The translations under genes were made by a program, and so were the position numbers. A stretch of 64,000 nt of DNA, taken from the NCBI RefSeq assembly GCF_047511655.1, contig NC_133392.1, positions 162,182,542-162,246,541 on the forward strand, read 5' to 3'. Below, one piece after another: positions 24,834-35,460 of this stretch (the stretch's first letter is position 1; each line of letters starts with the position of its first letter). The notes beneath the pieces were generated by a model, which made no database searches, was not told the origin of the DNA, and saw nothing but the letters and a program-made list of their open reading frames with translations. The DNA comes from Castor canadensis (Eukaryota; Chordata; Mammalia; Rodentia; Castoridae).

Positions 24834-27800
24834 CTGGACAGAAAGAGAGAAAGCAAAAGGGTTAGTATCCACTGTGTGCTGTCAACGTCGTCCTGAGCAG
24901 AAAGTCCTACTGAGTTAGGTCCACCAGATAAGCTGTCACGTGAGGTGTCCCCTCAGCAGAATCTCGGAAACCCACATCCTTCTATTGTGCCAAACCCCAT
25001 GTGGAGGGCTTCCAGATCCAGTGAAAATTTCAGGAAAAAGGCACCCAGTGTCAGAGGAAAGCCAGTGGCTCACTGTAACTAATTAGCATGGAAGCGGGTA
25101 GGAAGAAGTGACAATTACCTTGAAAACTGACTTAAAGTACATTAGATTCCGTTTCTTTATATGCATGAGTTCAAAATTAAATACTTTAAAATAATCTCAG
25201 AGCTAGAAAGTTATTATAAAAGCTGGGCATGGTGGCTCACACCCTGTAAACCTAACTATTTTGGAGGTTGAGCTCAGGAGGGTCGTGGTTTGAGGCCAGC
25301 CCAGGCAAATAGTTCAAGAGACCCCCATCTCCAAAATAACCAGAGCAAAATGGACTGGAGGTGTGGTTCCAGCAGTAGAGCACCTGCTTTGCAAACATGA
25401 AGCCCTGAATTCAAACTCTAGTCCCACCAAAAACAACAAAACAAAAAGAAGGTATTATTAAAACTTAACCAAAACAAACTTTTTCTTACCCTAGAAAATA
25501 AACTGAACTTTTAAGCTTTCAATGTAGAGAGGCAAGATAAATGTGCTCACCCTGACAATAAACAAGTGGGGTGGATTAGTTAGAATTTAAATACAGAATC
25601 ACATCTATATAAAGGGCCACAAAAATCAGGTTATTTTAACCAACTAGCCCAGTCAGTGGAAACGAGAGGTGCACAGAAAGCCGTGGGTGGTTTCTAGCTC
25701 TGGTCCCATCTCTGTCTCAGTGGTCTGGACCCAGACCCCTGGCAAAGAACACAAGTGGAACCAGGGGTGGACACAGACACATCTGGCTGACTGCAACCTC
25801 TCAATCCACATTCTTGGGTTCCATAAGCACTGTGCAGAACCTTAAAGTATAGGAGAACAGGGTCTAAAAGCACCCGAGCTGAAGACTACAGCTGAGATCT
25901 CTCACGATTCCGTAACCTGACTCCGGCCTTACAAAGCTGGGGCAGGCCAAGCATGCAGAAGCTGGGTTTGACCCCATCACCAGGAATCAAAGTTGAGGTG
26001 AGCTGTGAGCCTGGAAACAGCCCAGGAGTCATGTGCAGTTAGGAGGCAATGGGGTTGACGCCACTCTACCCACATGCTCCATGGGGCTACTGATCCCCCA
26101 AAGACCCATAAAATGAAGCCAGCTTGGCAATCAGGTTGCTGATGCTCCCAGGAAATGAGGACAACGAGGACCCATAACCAAGATCCCTCGTGCTCCGTGT
26201 CCAGTGAGAAAACACCACTGCGCCTGGCTTGCTGACTCCAGTACGAGCAAGTTCTATTTAGGTTAATAAAAGTCTCTGAGAGAAAAGCAAACCCACACTA
26301 AACATTCGTGAATTAATTCTTTGGCATCCTAAGATCTTAAACCTCAATTCCCCAGGGTGGTCTGGTAAAGATGCCCCCAGTCAAGGCACAGTCTGCTGGC
26401 TGTCACTCACCATGAATGATGAGCCCTTCGTCCCTGTGCTGACAGGCCAGGCGGAAGGCCTCCTCCAGCTCCATCTGCGAGGACACGGTGCAAGGGTCAC
26501 CTAGGCAGGGAGAGACACTGCTGAGGCCACCGAAGGCTGAAGAAAAGGGTCTAAGACAGAGCTTGCTCAGCAGGCCAGATGCAAGTTTGAGTGAGCAGAA
26601 TCTCACTGCTTCAGGACTAAGTACCCCAGAAGCAGGGTCAGGAAACCCCAAAATCAGACCAGTGAGCGCCCTGAGAACCAATTTCCAGGGAGGAGTCAAG
26701 TGCACCTGCAGTCTGAGACCCTGAGAGCTCGCTCAACAGCAAGATCAAGAAACTCCTCTTGAGTTACTCAGGTGGAAGGGGCAGGTCCCTCCCTCTAGGC
26801 TGGATGCAGCATAGATGCACAGAGCCGGTCCCATGCGGCGATATTCCCACCCAAAGGAGCATGGCCACCTGCTCTGCCCGCCCCTCAACTGTGTCTTTGA
26901 CTAATAGCTGCCAATCAGTTAGGAGAAGGGGTCTCTCCTGACTGGCTCTCCTAGAGAAATGAAGAGCTTGTCCTCCCAGAAATCACCTACCAGAAAAGCC
27001 CAGGACACGAGAAAGGTCAGGTGGGGGCCACAAAACCCACGCAGCCTCTCTGGTTCACAGAGTCCACCACACAATGGAGACATCTCCTTCTGAGGAACAT
27101 CTTTTACCACCCACCTGTCCACCCCAAGCCCAGTGTCTAGGTCCTGCAGTCACCTTTTTTCCAGCCATTCTTACAGGGGACACCCTGACTGTAACAAATT
27201 CAATGCCATGACTTTACTCCTCCTCATGGAAGAATCCAGTGAGGTTTAGAATTCAACCAGCACAGCTACCTTCACTGTCCACCCACTTGAGGGTGAGTGG
27301 GTGCTGCTGGTGCAGGCCACACATGTCCCGTACTTCCTCACAGAGCTCACTGAAGGTCGTCGTAGCTTCCACGTTGGTGATCAGGATGTCCCTGAGGTAA
27401 AGAGGACATGGAAGTCTATCACCAGGGTCACATGTGAACAATACCATTTATTGATCAAACAAGTTACTGATTAGATAAAAGTGAAATGAAAATTCCCCAA
27501 AGACAATATGGTTGTTTTTTTTTTTAAATGAACTCCCTGGTGGGAAGAACCTGGTCAAGATGTCAGATCACACCCCCTAGTGGAAGGAAGCCAGGCAACT
27601 GCATCTGCTGGGCACCAGATTTGAGGTTGGCCCAAAGGTGACCCCAGGAGGTGGACACAGCCGGTCAGCTCAAGCCATTGACTGGTTTCATTAAGGTGAA
27701 AGAACCTGGTCAAGCTTCCCAAATCTCAAGTGTGCAAACCATGGCACGTCACTCAGGGAAGTGAGGGCTCCCGGGGTGCAAAATTAATAACTTAATAATC

Positions 27801-30800
27801 CAAGGTAATTTTCTAAGCCCTGGAGGGATGACTTGACCTAGGTGTGGCTGTGACACAGTCCCAAGCGCAGTTTTTGGAAAACCAGGCAGATGTCGCTGCC
27901 TTTTATGTTTTCACCCCTAAATGGAATTTAAACCTGGAAAGCAGAAAAGTACCAGGGATTCCTAGCAGGCCTCTCACTGGTGACAGGGAAATGACAACCC
28001 CCCCTCCCAAGAGAGTGAGTGGAGGGCTTAACGGAGAAAAGGAACTCAGGGTGCAACTCATTTCCATGGAAACAGGGGGAACCACACCCTCCCCGAAGTC
28101 TCTGAGGTTAGTATCTAACACCCGGAGTACAGGGCCTATAGAAGGAAACCCGAAAAGCTCTAAAATGCCCCAAACAACAAGAATATGGGTTCTGCTTGGT
28201 GCTAACTCTTTGGCTTCCCTGCCAAGCTGTCTGAATTCTATCACATAAACTTTTGTAAACAAAATCTTTGTTCCGAGACAATAAATTCAGAACAACCAGG
28301 ACTCAGGATCCCCCTGGCACCCGTCAAGCCCCCAGCAGATCAGCTGAGGACCAGTCTGGCTCACTGGCCTCACTTACCACCCCGGGAGACTGGGGGGAAA
28401 TGCCCCAGTCACCCAGAACCGGTCCCCTCACTCCTGGTAGAGCTCAACCGAGCTTGTCTTTTACTGCAGCATAGAGAGGACCCCTGGCTAACCAAACTCC
28501 CATCCCCAATTTTCTGTCACCTGAGTTTGCTCAAACTTGGTACACACACTGCCCTACACACTCACCTGTGATTCAGCATCCATCGGTCCTGCCACCAGGA
28601 CCTCCACAAGTGGGGACTACTGTCCCTTCTTTGACCTCTTCCCAATCCCACCCCTCAGCTCCTAAAGGACAGGCAAGAAGATCCTGTGAAACCCCAGGGC
28701 TTCATAAGTGACCACACCAAGCTGGACCACCACCTCGTGTCACATCCCAACCCTGAGTCACCCAGCGCCCCTGAGCTCCTCAGAAGACAGCGCTGCACAG
28801 AGGCTTTCTGGTGGCGGCTGATCCTTAATGGCCCCAGAAGGCAGTAGCAGCCTGACTGGACCATTCCTTCAGGATCCCTGAATCGCCAAGGGTCCCAGCA
28901 GGTCCTCAGACACTGAAGCTTGTATATAAAAAAAAAAAAAGCCCAAGCAAGAGCAAGGGAGGCACAGCAGCTGTGGTGTCCAGAGCTCAGAAAAGCAGCA
29001 CCTGAGACTCAGCCTGGGAGCACAGTCCCCAAATCAGGCTTGCCTTGAACCCCCTGAAAATAGTCTACCCAGCACCACTCAAACTCCTGAGTGACCACCA
29101 TGGGGGGACAGGTGGCCATCATATATACCATTGTCCTTTCTGAGAACAGTTCAGTATGACCCTGAAGCCTCCCTCAGGGACAGCATCCGACCCCAGGTTG
29201 GCTGCCTTCCTGGGCAGAATTTTACGCAGATCCACAGCTTTTGATAAGCAAGGGTTGATCTCGGTGGGTGCTTCCCAGACATCACCGCCTGGAGTCTGTC
29301 GGCCCTGCAGAGGCATTCCACCTGTGGACTTCAGGGAAAGGGGGAGGGGAAGGGAGGAGCCTCTCCTGGAGGGGGAGGGGCAGGAGTGGAGAAGTTGGAG
29401 TGGGAGAAAGGAGTGGTGGGGAGGGTTAGGCAAAAGAGGGGGAAAGAGAAGGGGAAGGAGGAGAGGAAAGACTGGGGAAGGGGAGGGGAGGGAGAGGGGT
29501 AGGGGAAGGAAAAGGAAGGGGAGGAGGGCTCCACTTTATCAGCCCAGGAAACCAGAGTCAACAGGTTGGCTTACTGGCGGTAACTAAAGTACTCCCTTGA
29601 GGCCAAATAGAGGGAGGGGCTGGCAGAGCGGCTCCACCCAGGGCTGGGGGCACCGTCCAGGACCCCAGGTGCACAGGGAGTTGCTTTGGGGGAAAGCCGG
29701 AGGGCTCAGTGTCCACTCACTCCTGAGTCCCTCCGCGTGGGCTTCCTCTAAGTAAGGATCAAGAAGGGACCCCCAGCCTGGAATTTGACAGAAGCCAGAG
29801 TGTTCCCAGGGCCCGAGGACACCTCCCAGCTTTCACCTGCCCTCCCCTGGACATCCCTCTTCCTCCAGGCTGGGCTATGACCCCACACCCCACCAGGACC
29901 TGCAGGTGACAGCCAGAGGGGGCGGCAGTAGGCTGGAGTGTTTCCAGACACACCAGAGCCAAGCAGCTCCTCAGGACTGAGGGTCAGAGGGCACTGCCGA
30001 CACCGCACCTGCCTGAGTGACCTGATGTGCCAGAAGAGGGGCAGCACTGTCCACCTGCAGGGCAAGCATTCAGCTCCACCCCGCCCTCCCCAGCAGTAGT
30101 GACCCTTGACCTACATTCCGGCTCCTGGAGACACAACACCGTGCAAGGAGGAAGGAATGAATCGGTCAGTCTTCCCCCACTCCAGGTCTACAAAGGGCAG
30201 CGATATTGGCACCCTCCCGCTGTGCCAACGCGACCAACGGGACACAGCTCCCAAGCCTCTCCGGACCAGCACTCTTGGGGCAGCCAGTGGCTCCCTGACA
30301 GACACCTGCGAGGTCCCCCTCACCCCATTTCACGGTGAGACAGGTGGAGTCTAGGGTGCAGGGTGCGGTCAGCGCCCAAAACAGGTCTGCTGCTCGACCT
30401 CCAGCAGGTCGAACTGATGGAGGACTTCATCAGGGCTGTCTCCGAGAAACACAGGACTGAACTGTCTGCTTTTTGGAGGACTCCAGAAAGTCCTGTCCCC
30501 AAAGCAAGCGGTCCCAAGAGCCAGGGACCCCCATGCGCACAACCGCGGGCGCTCACCCGCGGGCCCTTCACCAGGCTCATAGACTGAGTTTTCACAATTT
30601 GATGAAAACTTTTGGTCCTTATAGGTTTGTGGCCTTAATGTCCCTGGCAAACTTTCTGGTAGAAATGTCAACAGTGGCCAGGGCTGAGGAGCGCGCAAGC
30701 CGCCGGGTCCTCCGGGAAAAGTCGGAGCCCAGGGAAACCCAGACGCGGGATGCGAGGAGTCGCCGCCGCACCGGGTAGGGACCTGCGGACCCCGCCCTGC

Positions 30801-31118
30801 CCTCGGGGTCTCCCGCAGGTGACGTTCAAGGGCTCTGGGGCGCAGCCTCGCCTGGGGTCGCGGGTCGACGCTGCAGTGCCAGGACATCCCGGACGCCCCT
30901 GGGCTGGGAGAAGCCTCGCTTCGTTGTCCCCCCCCCCCGCCCCGTGCGTCCCTCCCTCCCGCAGCGGCGACGACGCGGCCCCGACGATGCGCCTCCCCGT
31001 GCGCCCCGCGCCACCCGCTGCCCGGCCGTCGTGCGCCGCGCGCTCACCCGCTGTAGTGCGCCTTCAGGCGGACACGGCCGCCGCTCCCGTCCATCTTGGG
31101 ACGCGTCCTGCTAGGCAT
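24783..31118 (-). CDS. PRKCZ: Atypical protein kinase C zeta, 5' part (exons 1-4, PB1 domain), gene continues off the left edge
   Basis: Serine/threonine kinase of the PAR3-PAR6-aPKC polarity complex and of p62/NF-kB signalling. Only the N-terminal 111 residues plus one base of the next codon are in this window. Exons: 31118-31048, 27391-27270, 26500-26411 and 24833-24783, all GT-AG with consistent phase. The joined reading starts [14 protein letters not shown] and covers the PB1 domain. The basic RVRLKAHY segment (residues 15-22) and the acidic OPCA-type motif ([11 protein letters not shown], about 62-72) are the surfaces that bind PAR6 and p62. The C1 zinc finger, pseudosubstrate and kinase domain are encoded by exons beyond position 1. 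GABRD lies 16.8 kb upstream in the same orientation, the mammalian order. A second in-frame ATG is at codon 9. The family's usual length is 592 residues, so about one fifth is seen here. Confidence 0.96.
24834..26410 (-). other. PRKCZ intron 3
   Basis: 1577 bases. Holds one composite SINE (25219-25447); the rest shows no recognisable feature. Confidence 0.9.
25219..25447 (+). mobile_element. Composite SINE in PRKCZ intron 3
   Basis: 'agctgggcatggtggctcac' head, 'gagacccccatctccaaaat' joint and 'attcaaactctagtcccacc' tail. Antisense to PRKCZ. Confidence 0.88.
26411..26500 (-). CDS. PRKCZ: PRKCZ exon 3
   Basis: 90 bases encoding [20 protein letters not shown] and then [10 protein letters not shown], the second half of the PB1 domain including the acidic OPCA region. 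Acceptor gcctag (TAG type), donor gtgagt from 26410. Frame is kept with both neighbours. Confidence 0.96.
26501..27269 (-). other. PRKCZ intron 2
   Basis: 769 bases of unremarkable unique-looking sequence with no repeat or motif that I can identify. Confidence 0.9.
27270..27391 (-). CDS. PRKCZ: PRKCZ exon 2
   Basis: 122 bases encoding [20 protein letters not shown] through [15 protein letters not shown]. Acceptor cctcag, donor gtagct from 27269. This is the centre of the PB1 fold; the [10 protein letters not shown] stretch is invariant in atypical PKCs. Confidence 0.96.
27840..28330 (+). mobile_element. Possible old LTR in PRKCZ intron 1
   Basis: The sequence has LTR-like organisation: a CATTTCCATGGAAAC stretch near 28060, a CCTATAGAAGG TATA-like element near 28135, and GAGACAATAAATTC near 28276 as a poly(A) signal. 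Boundaries and duplication were not found. It could be unique intron sequence. Confidence 0.3.
29334..29528. repeat. Purine-rich GGGGA tract in PRKCZ intron 1
   Basis: Nearly 200 bases of G and A on the plus strand with few interruptions (ggggaggggaagggag-like). On the transcribed sense it is a C/T tract. Confidence 0.9.
31048..31118 (-). CDS. PRKCZ: PRKCZ exon 1 coding part
   Basis: 71 bases encoding [20 protein letters not shown] and then HYS, plus two bases of a Gly codon. Donor gtgagc starts at 31047. The ATG is preceded by GCGCC inside a CpG island. The first residues match PRKCZ, which fixes the start. Non-coding leader length cannot be told from sequence alone. Confidence 0.95.
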
Positions 31119-31413
31119 GGCGCGCTCGGCCGGCCGCCGTCAGCGCCGCGCCCCGGGCACTAGGGCCATGGCGCGGGGCCCCTGCCGCGGGCCCGGGTGC
31201 CCGGTGGAACGCACGGCGGAATGCGGAAGGGAGCGCGCGGCGCTGAACCGACAGTGCCGGCTGCGCCAACTCCGCGGAACTTGGGCAGCGGGCGGGGCGG
31301 GGGTGGGCGCGGCTGGCGGGGACGCGCGAGGGCCGGAGGGAGGGGAGCGCGCGCAAAGCCTGGTGGCCAGCGGGGGGCGGTGTCCGAAAATGGCCGACTG
31401 GGCCAGCCGGCGG

Positions 31414-31583
31414 CCAATCCAAGGGGCAGGCGGTCCCGGGGCGGGGGCGGTGGCACCTGCGGCCAATGAGGGATAGGCGGGGCCGCCACCTGGGCCAATC
31501 CTCGGGGGACGGCGCGGCCGCGGCCCAATGGCGCGCGCGGGGCCGACTACCTGTCGGGCGGGGCTCGGCCACCTGAGGCCAAT
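31414..31583 (+). promoter_or_regulatory. Cluster of five CCAAT boxes, three fused to CACCTG motifs
   Basis: CCAAT occurs on the plus strand at 31414, 31463, 31495, 31525 and 31579, about 300-465 bases upstream of the PRKCZ ATG. Three are preceded at 2-3 bases by CACCTG (31454, 31487 and 31570), the core bound by Snail/ZEB-type repressors and E2A proteins; CCAAT is the NF-Y site. Binding is inferred from motifs only. Confidence 0.7.
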
Positions 31584-32279
31584 GGGAGCGTGCGCGGTGC
31601 GGCTCTGCCCGGCAACTGGCGGCGGCGCGGGCCGCCTGGGGACCCCGGGCCAGCGCAGCTCCCCGCGCGGCCCTCCGCGCCGGCCGGGTGAAGTGGGCTG
31701 GGGCCGCGGTGCCAAGGTGCAACTTTCTGGAAATGCACGATTCCAGCCTCCCAGACAGAGAGGCCAAACTGCAGCCGTCCGCGCTCAGGGGCGCGGGCGA
31801 TTGGGGCGAACGCTGGTCCAGACCGCGGGCGGGGGTCGCCGGTTCCTCGGGGACGCGGCTGGAGGGAAGCTCCGCATCCTGGGGGGTCCGGCGCGGCCAA
31901 CAGCTCAGACCCAGGATCTCCGAGCCCACGAGGAGCAAGGAACCTGACCAAGATCGGAGCTCGGCTGACTCTAAGGACTCCAGCTCCCTCCTACCCATGC
32001 GGCATCCAAGATCCCGGCAGAGAAGGGTTCGTCTACACTCGCTGCTTCTGCTCCAGCCCGCTTCTCGGCTGGACAGATCCCGGAGACGCATAAGGACTTC
32101 TCGGCCTCTTACCTTCATTCCACAAATTTCCCTGGCATTCCTTGGTGTCAGGCCACTCAGACCCTGGAGATCTGAGTGGACACGGTCCACGTTCTGCCTA
32201 GAGATGAACGGTGTAGTTGACAGCCTGCCTCTCACCTATTCAAGTGCCCTGAAAACTTTCTCCTTAAAAAGAAGAAAGT

Positions 32280-32401
32280 TATCCGCGGGTGATGGTTCAC
32301 ACCTGTGATCCTAGCACCTGGAAGGCTGAGGCAAGAGGCTCTCAGTCCAGTTTGAGGGCAGCCTGGGCTACATAGTGAGACCTTGTCCCCAAAAATTAAA
32401 T
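32280..32401 (+). mobile_element. B1-like SINE
   Basis: 'gtgatggttcacacctgtga' to 'gagaccttgtccccaaaaat'. First repeat upstream of the PRKCZ island. Confidence 0.8.
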
Positions 32402-32521
32402 TAACACACACACCGGCCACCGCCTATTTATCTGCTCCTGTGTACGAGAAAGTCTGCCTAGAGCTGTCTGCACCCCTTGTCCCCTCATCTCTGCTACTTT
32501 CTCTGTTGCATTTACAGTGGC

Positions 32522-32743
32522 CAATTCTACTTTTGGGAGGAGAGACTGAGGTTTGAACTCAGGACTTCGTGCTTGCAAAGCAGGAGCTCTACCACCTGAG
32601 CCATACCTCCAGCCCATTTTGCTGTGGTTATTTTGGAGACCAGTCTCTCGAACTACTTGCCTGAGCTGGCCTCAAACCATGATCCTCCCAATCTGAGCTT
32701 CCCAAGTAGCCAGGGTTACGGTGAGAGCCACCAGCACCCAGCT
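32522..32743 (-). mobile_element. Composite SINE, reverse
   Basis: 'actgaggtttgaactcagga', 'gctgtggttattttggagac' joint, and end 'gagccaccagcacccagct'. Confidence 0.88.
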
Positions 32744-32934
32744 TAGAGCCTTTAAAACTGGGGTGTCCCAGACTTCAGCCCCTGGTGGTTTCTCATCTCA
32801 AGGTCAGATGGCTCCCCTGCGCTCCTCACCGAACCTCATGCCTCCCAGCACACTCCTACCCTCCTCACACCTGTGTGCTCCTCAAAACTCCACCTGTCAG
32901 TTCAGCGCCATCTTCCCAGGGGCTTAGCCCTCAA

Positions 32935-33360
32935 ACAGCACCATCACCTTTGATCCCTCTCTCTTACACCCCACACTCCCCATGTGCAGCCCCTCACAGC
33001 TCCACCTTCAACAGGTTCCCAGAATCTTACCCTAGGTCACCACCTCTACCATTACCACCCAGTGCAGCCCCGCTCCAATTTCCTTAAAACAGGTCAGTCC
33101 TGGGTGCCCAGCATTCATTGGGGCCACTGGTTCCCATTGCTCTTGGACGAATGCTAAGTCTTTTCATGGCCTCAGGCCCCACAGGGTCTGGGACTTCATT
33201 CCTTTCTGCCCTTGTCTTCCCCCACCCTCATCCTGGCACAGTTCTCTTTGCCGCCCCTGACCTCAGACCCTTTGCACATGCAGTTCCCTGTCCAGAGCAC
33301 CTTCCAGGATGTCTGTCAGAGTGGTAGCACACTTTCTTGAGTCCCTACCTGTGAGCACTC
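32935..33360 (+). mobile_element. L2 LINE 3' remnant
   Basis: 'cttttcatggcctcaggccc' and then 'cctcagaccctttgcacatg' and 'cagttccctgtccagagcac' follow the order of the mammalian L2 3' end. Strongly diverged. Confidence 0.5.
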
Positions 33361-34730
33361 TGTCCCTTACCTGCGTGGGGCAGCTCTGCTCAGTATTTCA
33401 GGCACACAAAACTCCAGGGCCCTTCACTGGGCATGAAGGGGTGAAAGGTGAAGGAAGAAGCCCACCAGGACACAGGAATGGGTTGGCATGCAATGCCAGG
33501 AAGAATCCTTCAGGCTCTACCCACCCCGGCCCCCAACACCAACACCCACCCCGTGCCAGGCCCTGCAGCTGACCCCACTGTCACTCTGGTATGTGTCTTT
33601 GGGCACTTCTGATGGGCTGGGAGGAGCAAGGTTTGTCCTCGGTGGGCCAGGCCCTCTCTGGATGGGGGCCTCTGACATCCCCAAAACTTCCCTGATGGCG
33701 ACAAGGCTCCAGGCAGCAGGGGCCAGTGGGCTTTCTGTCCACTGGCAAGTCTTGGACATGCCCCACACAAGCCACAGGACACAACAGCCTCAGCCCAGTA
33801 ACCAGGGACACCCTGACAGGGGAGGGACCAAGAAAGTTCTTAGGGGTAGTCTCTGAGAAACTGCTTCCTGGGCCACAGCCAGCCCCTAGTCCTGGTGAGG
33901 GAGACTGGAGGGGCTCCTGGTTGGTTTTAGGAGGGGGGTCTCTATTTTCCATGAAGTTTAGGGAGGCAGGGGGCACCTAATCCAGAACAGAGGTCTCAAT
34001 GGGGTCCCATTCCCCATTCTTGGATCAAGTTCAGCCACTGGGGGGCTGGGAGGAGTAACAAACATTAACCCCAAAACCCCTGCAGAGGGCTGAGGGTTAT
34101 CAGGCAGTCTCTCCCCTTCCTCTCCAGGAGGTGGAGGCCTCAATATTTGCAAAGCGAAGGCCCCACCCTCAGGAACTTTGGGAAGCTGGGGGCTGTCACT
34201 GGGGGAATTCTGAGGCCAAAGCCCACACCAGTGAGGCCCAAGAGCACAGGTGATGTCTGAGGGAACTGCAGGCACAAGTCACTAGTCGCCTGGCAAGAGA
34301 CACAGGATTTATTCCCAAATCCACTGACAACTCCTCTCTCAGGCTGGGTCCCCATGTCCTCATGACCTCTCCAGGCGCCTGGCCCCCAGTGGAATGACAG
34401 TGAGTGAAAGAATAGGTGAAGGGCCCCCTTGGGGGTGCTGGGCCAGGTTGGCTACTAAGGGAGGGCGGGGTTACTGCCAGCTCGGGCCACACAAGAGTCA
34501 CAGTCTGGCATAATGACAGGTTTCAAGAGCTTCCCAGGGAGGGCGGGGTGTGGAGGTGACCCTTGGAACTGGGCGAGACACCAGGCAGGCAAGAAAGGAG
34601 AGTGCTGGCCAAGAAGAAGAGGCTGGGCTGGCTGAAGGTGAGTCCTTCGCCCCCAGCAGCTTTCAAAGACAGATATCACATCCTTCTCAAGGCACAAACC
34701 CCATTATTTCCCAGGGGACAAATGTTAGCT

Positions 34731-35460
34731 AGCCAGGTGAGGTGGCTCATGCCTCTGTAATCCCAGCCACTCTCTGGAGGCAGGAGGCAGAGATTGGGGG
34801 CAGAGGATAAATGGAGAATCTAGGATTGAGACCAACCTGGGCAAAAAGTTAGCAAGTACCCCATCTCAACAAACCAGACATGGTGGTGTGTGCTTGTAGT
34901 TCCGTTGTTGGCTAACGGAGCAGTCTGTGATCAGAAGACTTCCAAATTCTTTGTGTCCGTGGCAGGACACGTGGGTGTAAATGGAGTTTATTAAAAGTTA
35001 GGAAAGGGAACACAAAGGGGAGCTTCTTGGTGGGACCCAAGCAGAATCTGGAGGCTGAGAAAACATGCATCTCCTTTCCAGGTACTTTTAAAAGCTACCG
35101 GAACCCATGGGAAGCACAGGACCAGGTGATTCCCATCCAATAATCAATGAGCGGGGAAGGGAATGGGCAGGTGAGGGAGGCTTCTGAGCCAGAGTATGGT
35201 CATTCTAGAGTATTTTTCCTTGAGTCCCGAACTTTCCCTAATTTGAGCCTGCTTCATTCCCAGCGATGCAGGAGGCATAGGTAGAAAGATCTAAGTCCCA
35301 GGCCAGTGCTGGGGGGAAGGTGAGCAGGACAATGAGGCCTAATCTGAAAAGTAACTAAAGCAAAAAGGACCAAAGACATGGGTCAGTGGTGGAGCCCCCA
35401 CCTAGCAAAGCAAGCACAGGCCCTGAGTTCGACCCCCACAGTGGTGCCAAAAAAAAAAGG
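34731..35460 (+). mobile_element. Composite SINE interrupted by a solo LTR
   Basis: Left half 34731-34905 (two B1-like modules begun), right half 35257-35460 (linker 'gtaactaaagcaaaaaggac' and tRNA-like tail 'ctgagttcgacccccacag'). The LTR sits inside the second module, so the SINE is older than the LTR. Confidence 0.8.
34906..35256 (-). mobile_element. Solo LTR of an endogenous retrovirus, nested in a SINE
   Basis: A 351-base unit beginning TG and ending CA interrupts a composite SINE. Read on the minus strand it has a TATA-like TTTTAAAAG and, about 110 bases on, an AATAAA, in the order expected of an LTR. Flanking hexamers ttccgt and ttccca match at 4 of 6 positions and may be an aged target duplication, the size typical of class II elements. 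No internal retroviral genes are present. The class is an inference. Confidence 0.72.

Larger units (their letters stand above)
27392..31047 (-). other. PRKCZ intron 1
   Basis: 3656 bases. Contains a possible old LTR (27840-28330), an A tract near 28929 and a purine-rich tract (29334-29528). Its last 350 bases belong to the CpG island. The remainder shows nothing identifiable. Confidence 0.9.
30690..31960. promoter_or_regulatory. PRKCZ CpG island and promoter
   Basis: Dense CpG, GC boxes (GGGGCGGGG at about 31438) and CCAAT boxes surround PRKCZ exon 1. No TATA box is evident, the usual arrangement for a broadly expressed gene. The transcription start is probably within the few hundred bases above 31118. 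The island extends almost as far upstream as downstream, so divergent transcription is possible. Confidence 0.85.

Noticed and set aside
31111..32235. 374-codon minus-strand frame across the PRKCZ CpG island
   Set aside because: It runs mainly upstream of the PRKCZ ATG in GC-rich DNA in all-compositional Arg/Ala/Pro sequence. No conservation signal is visible.
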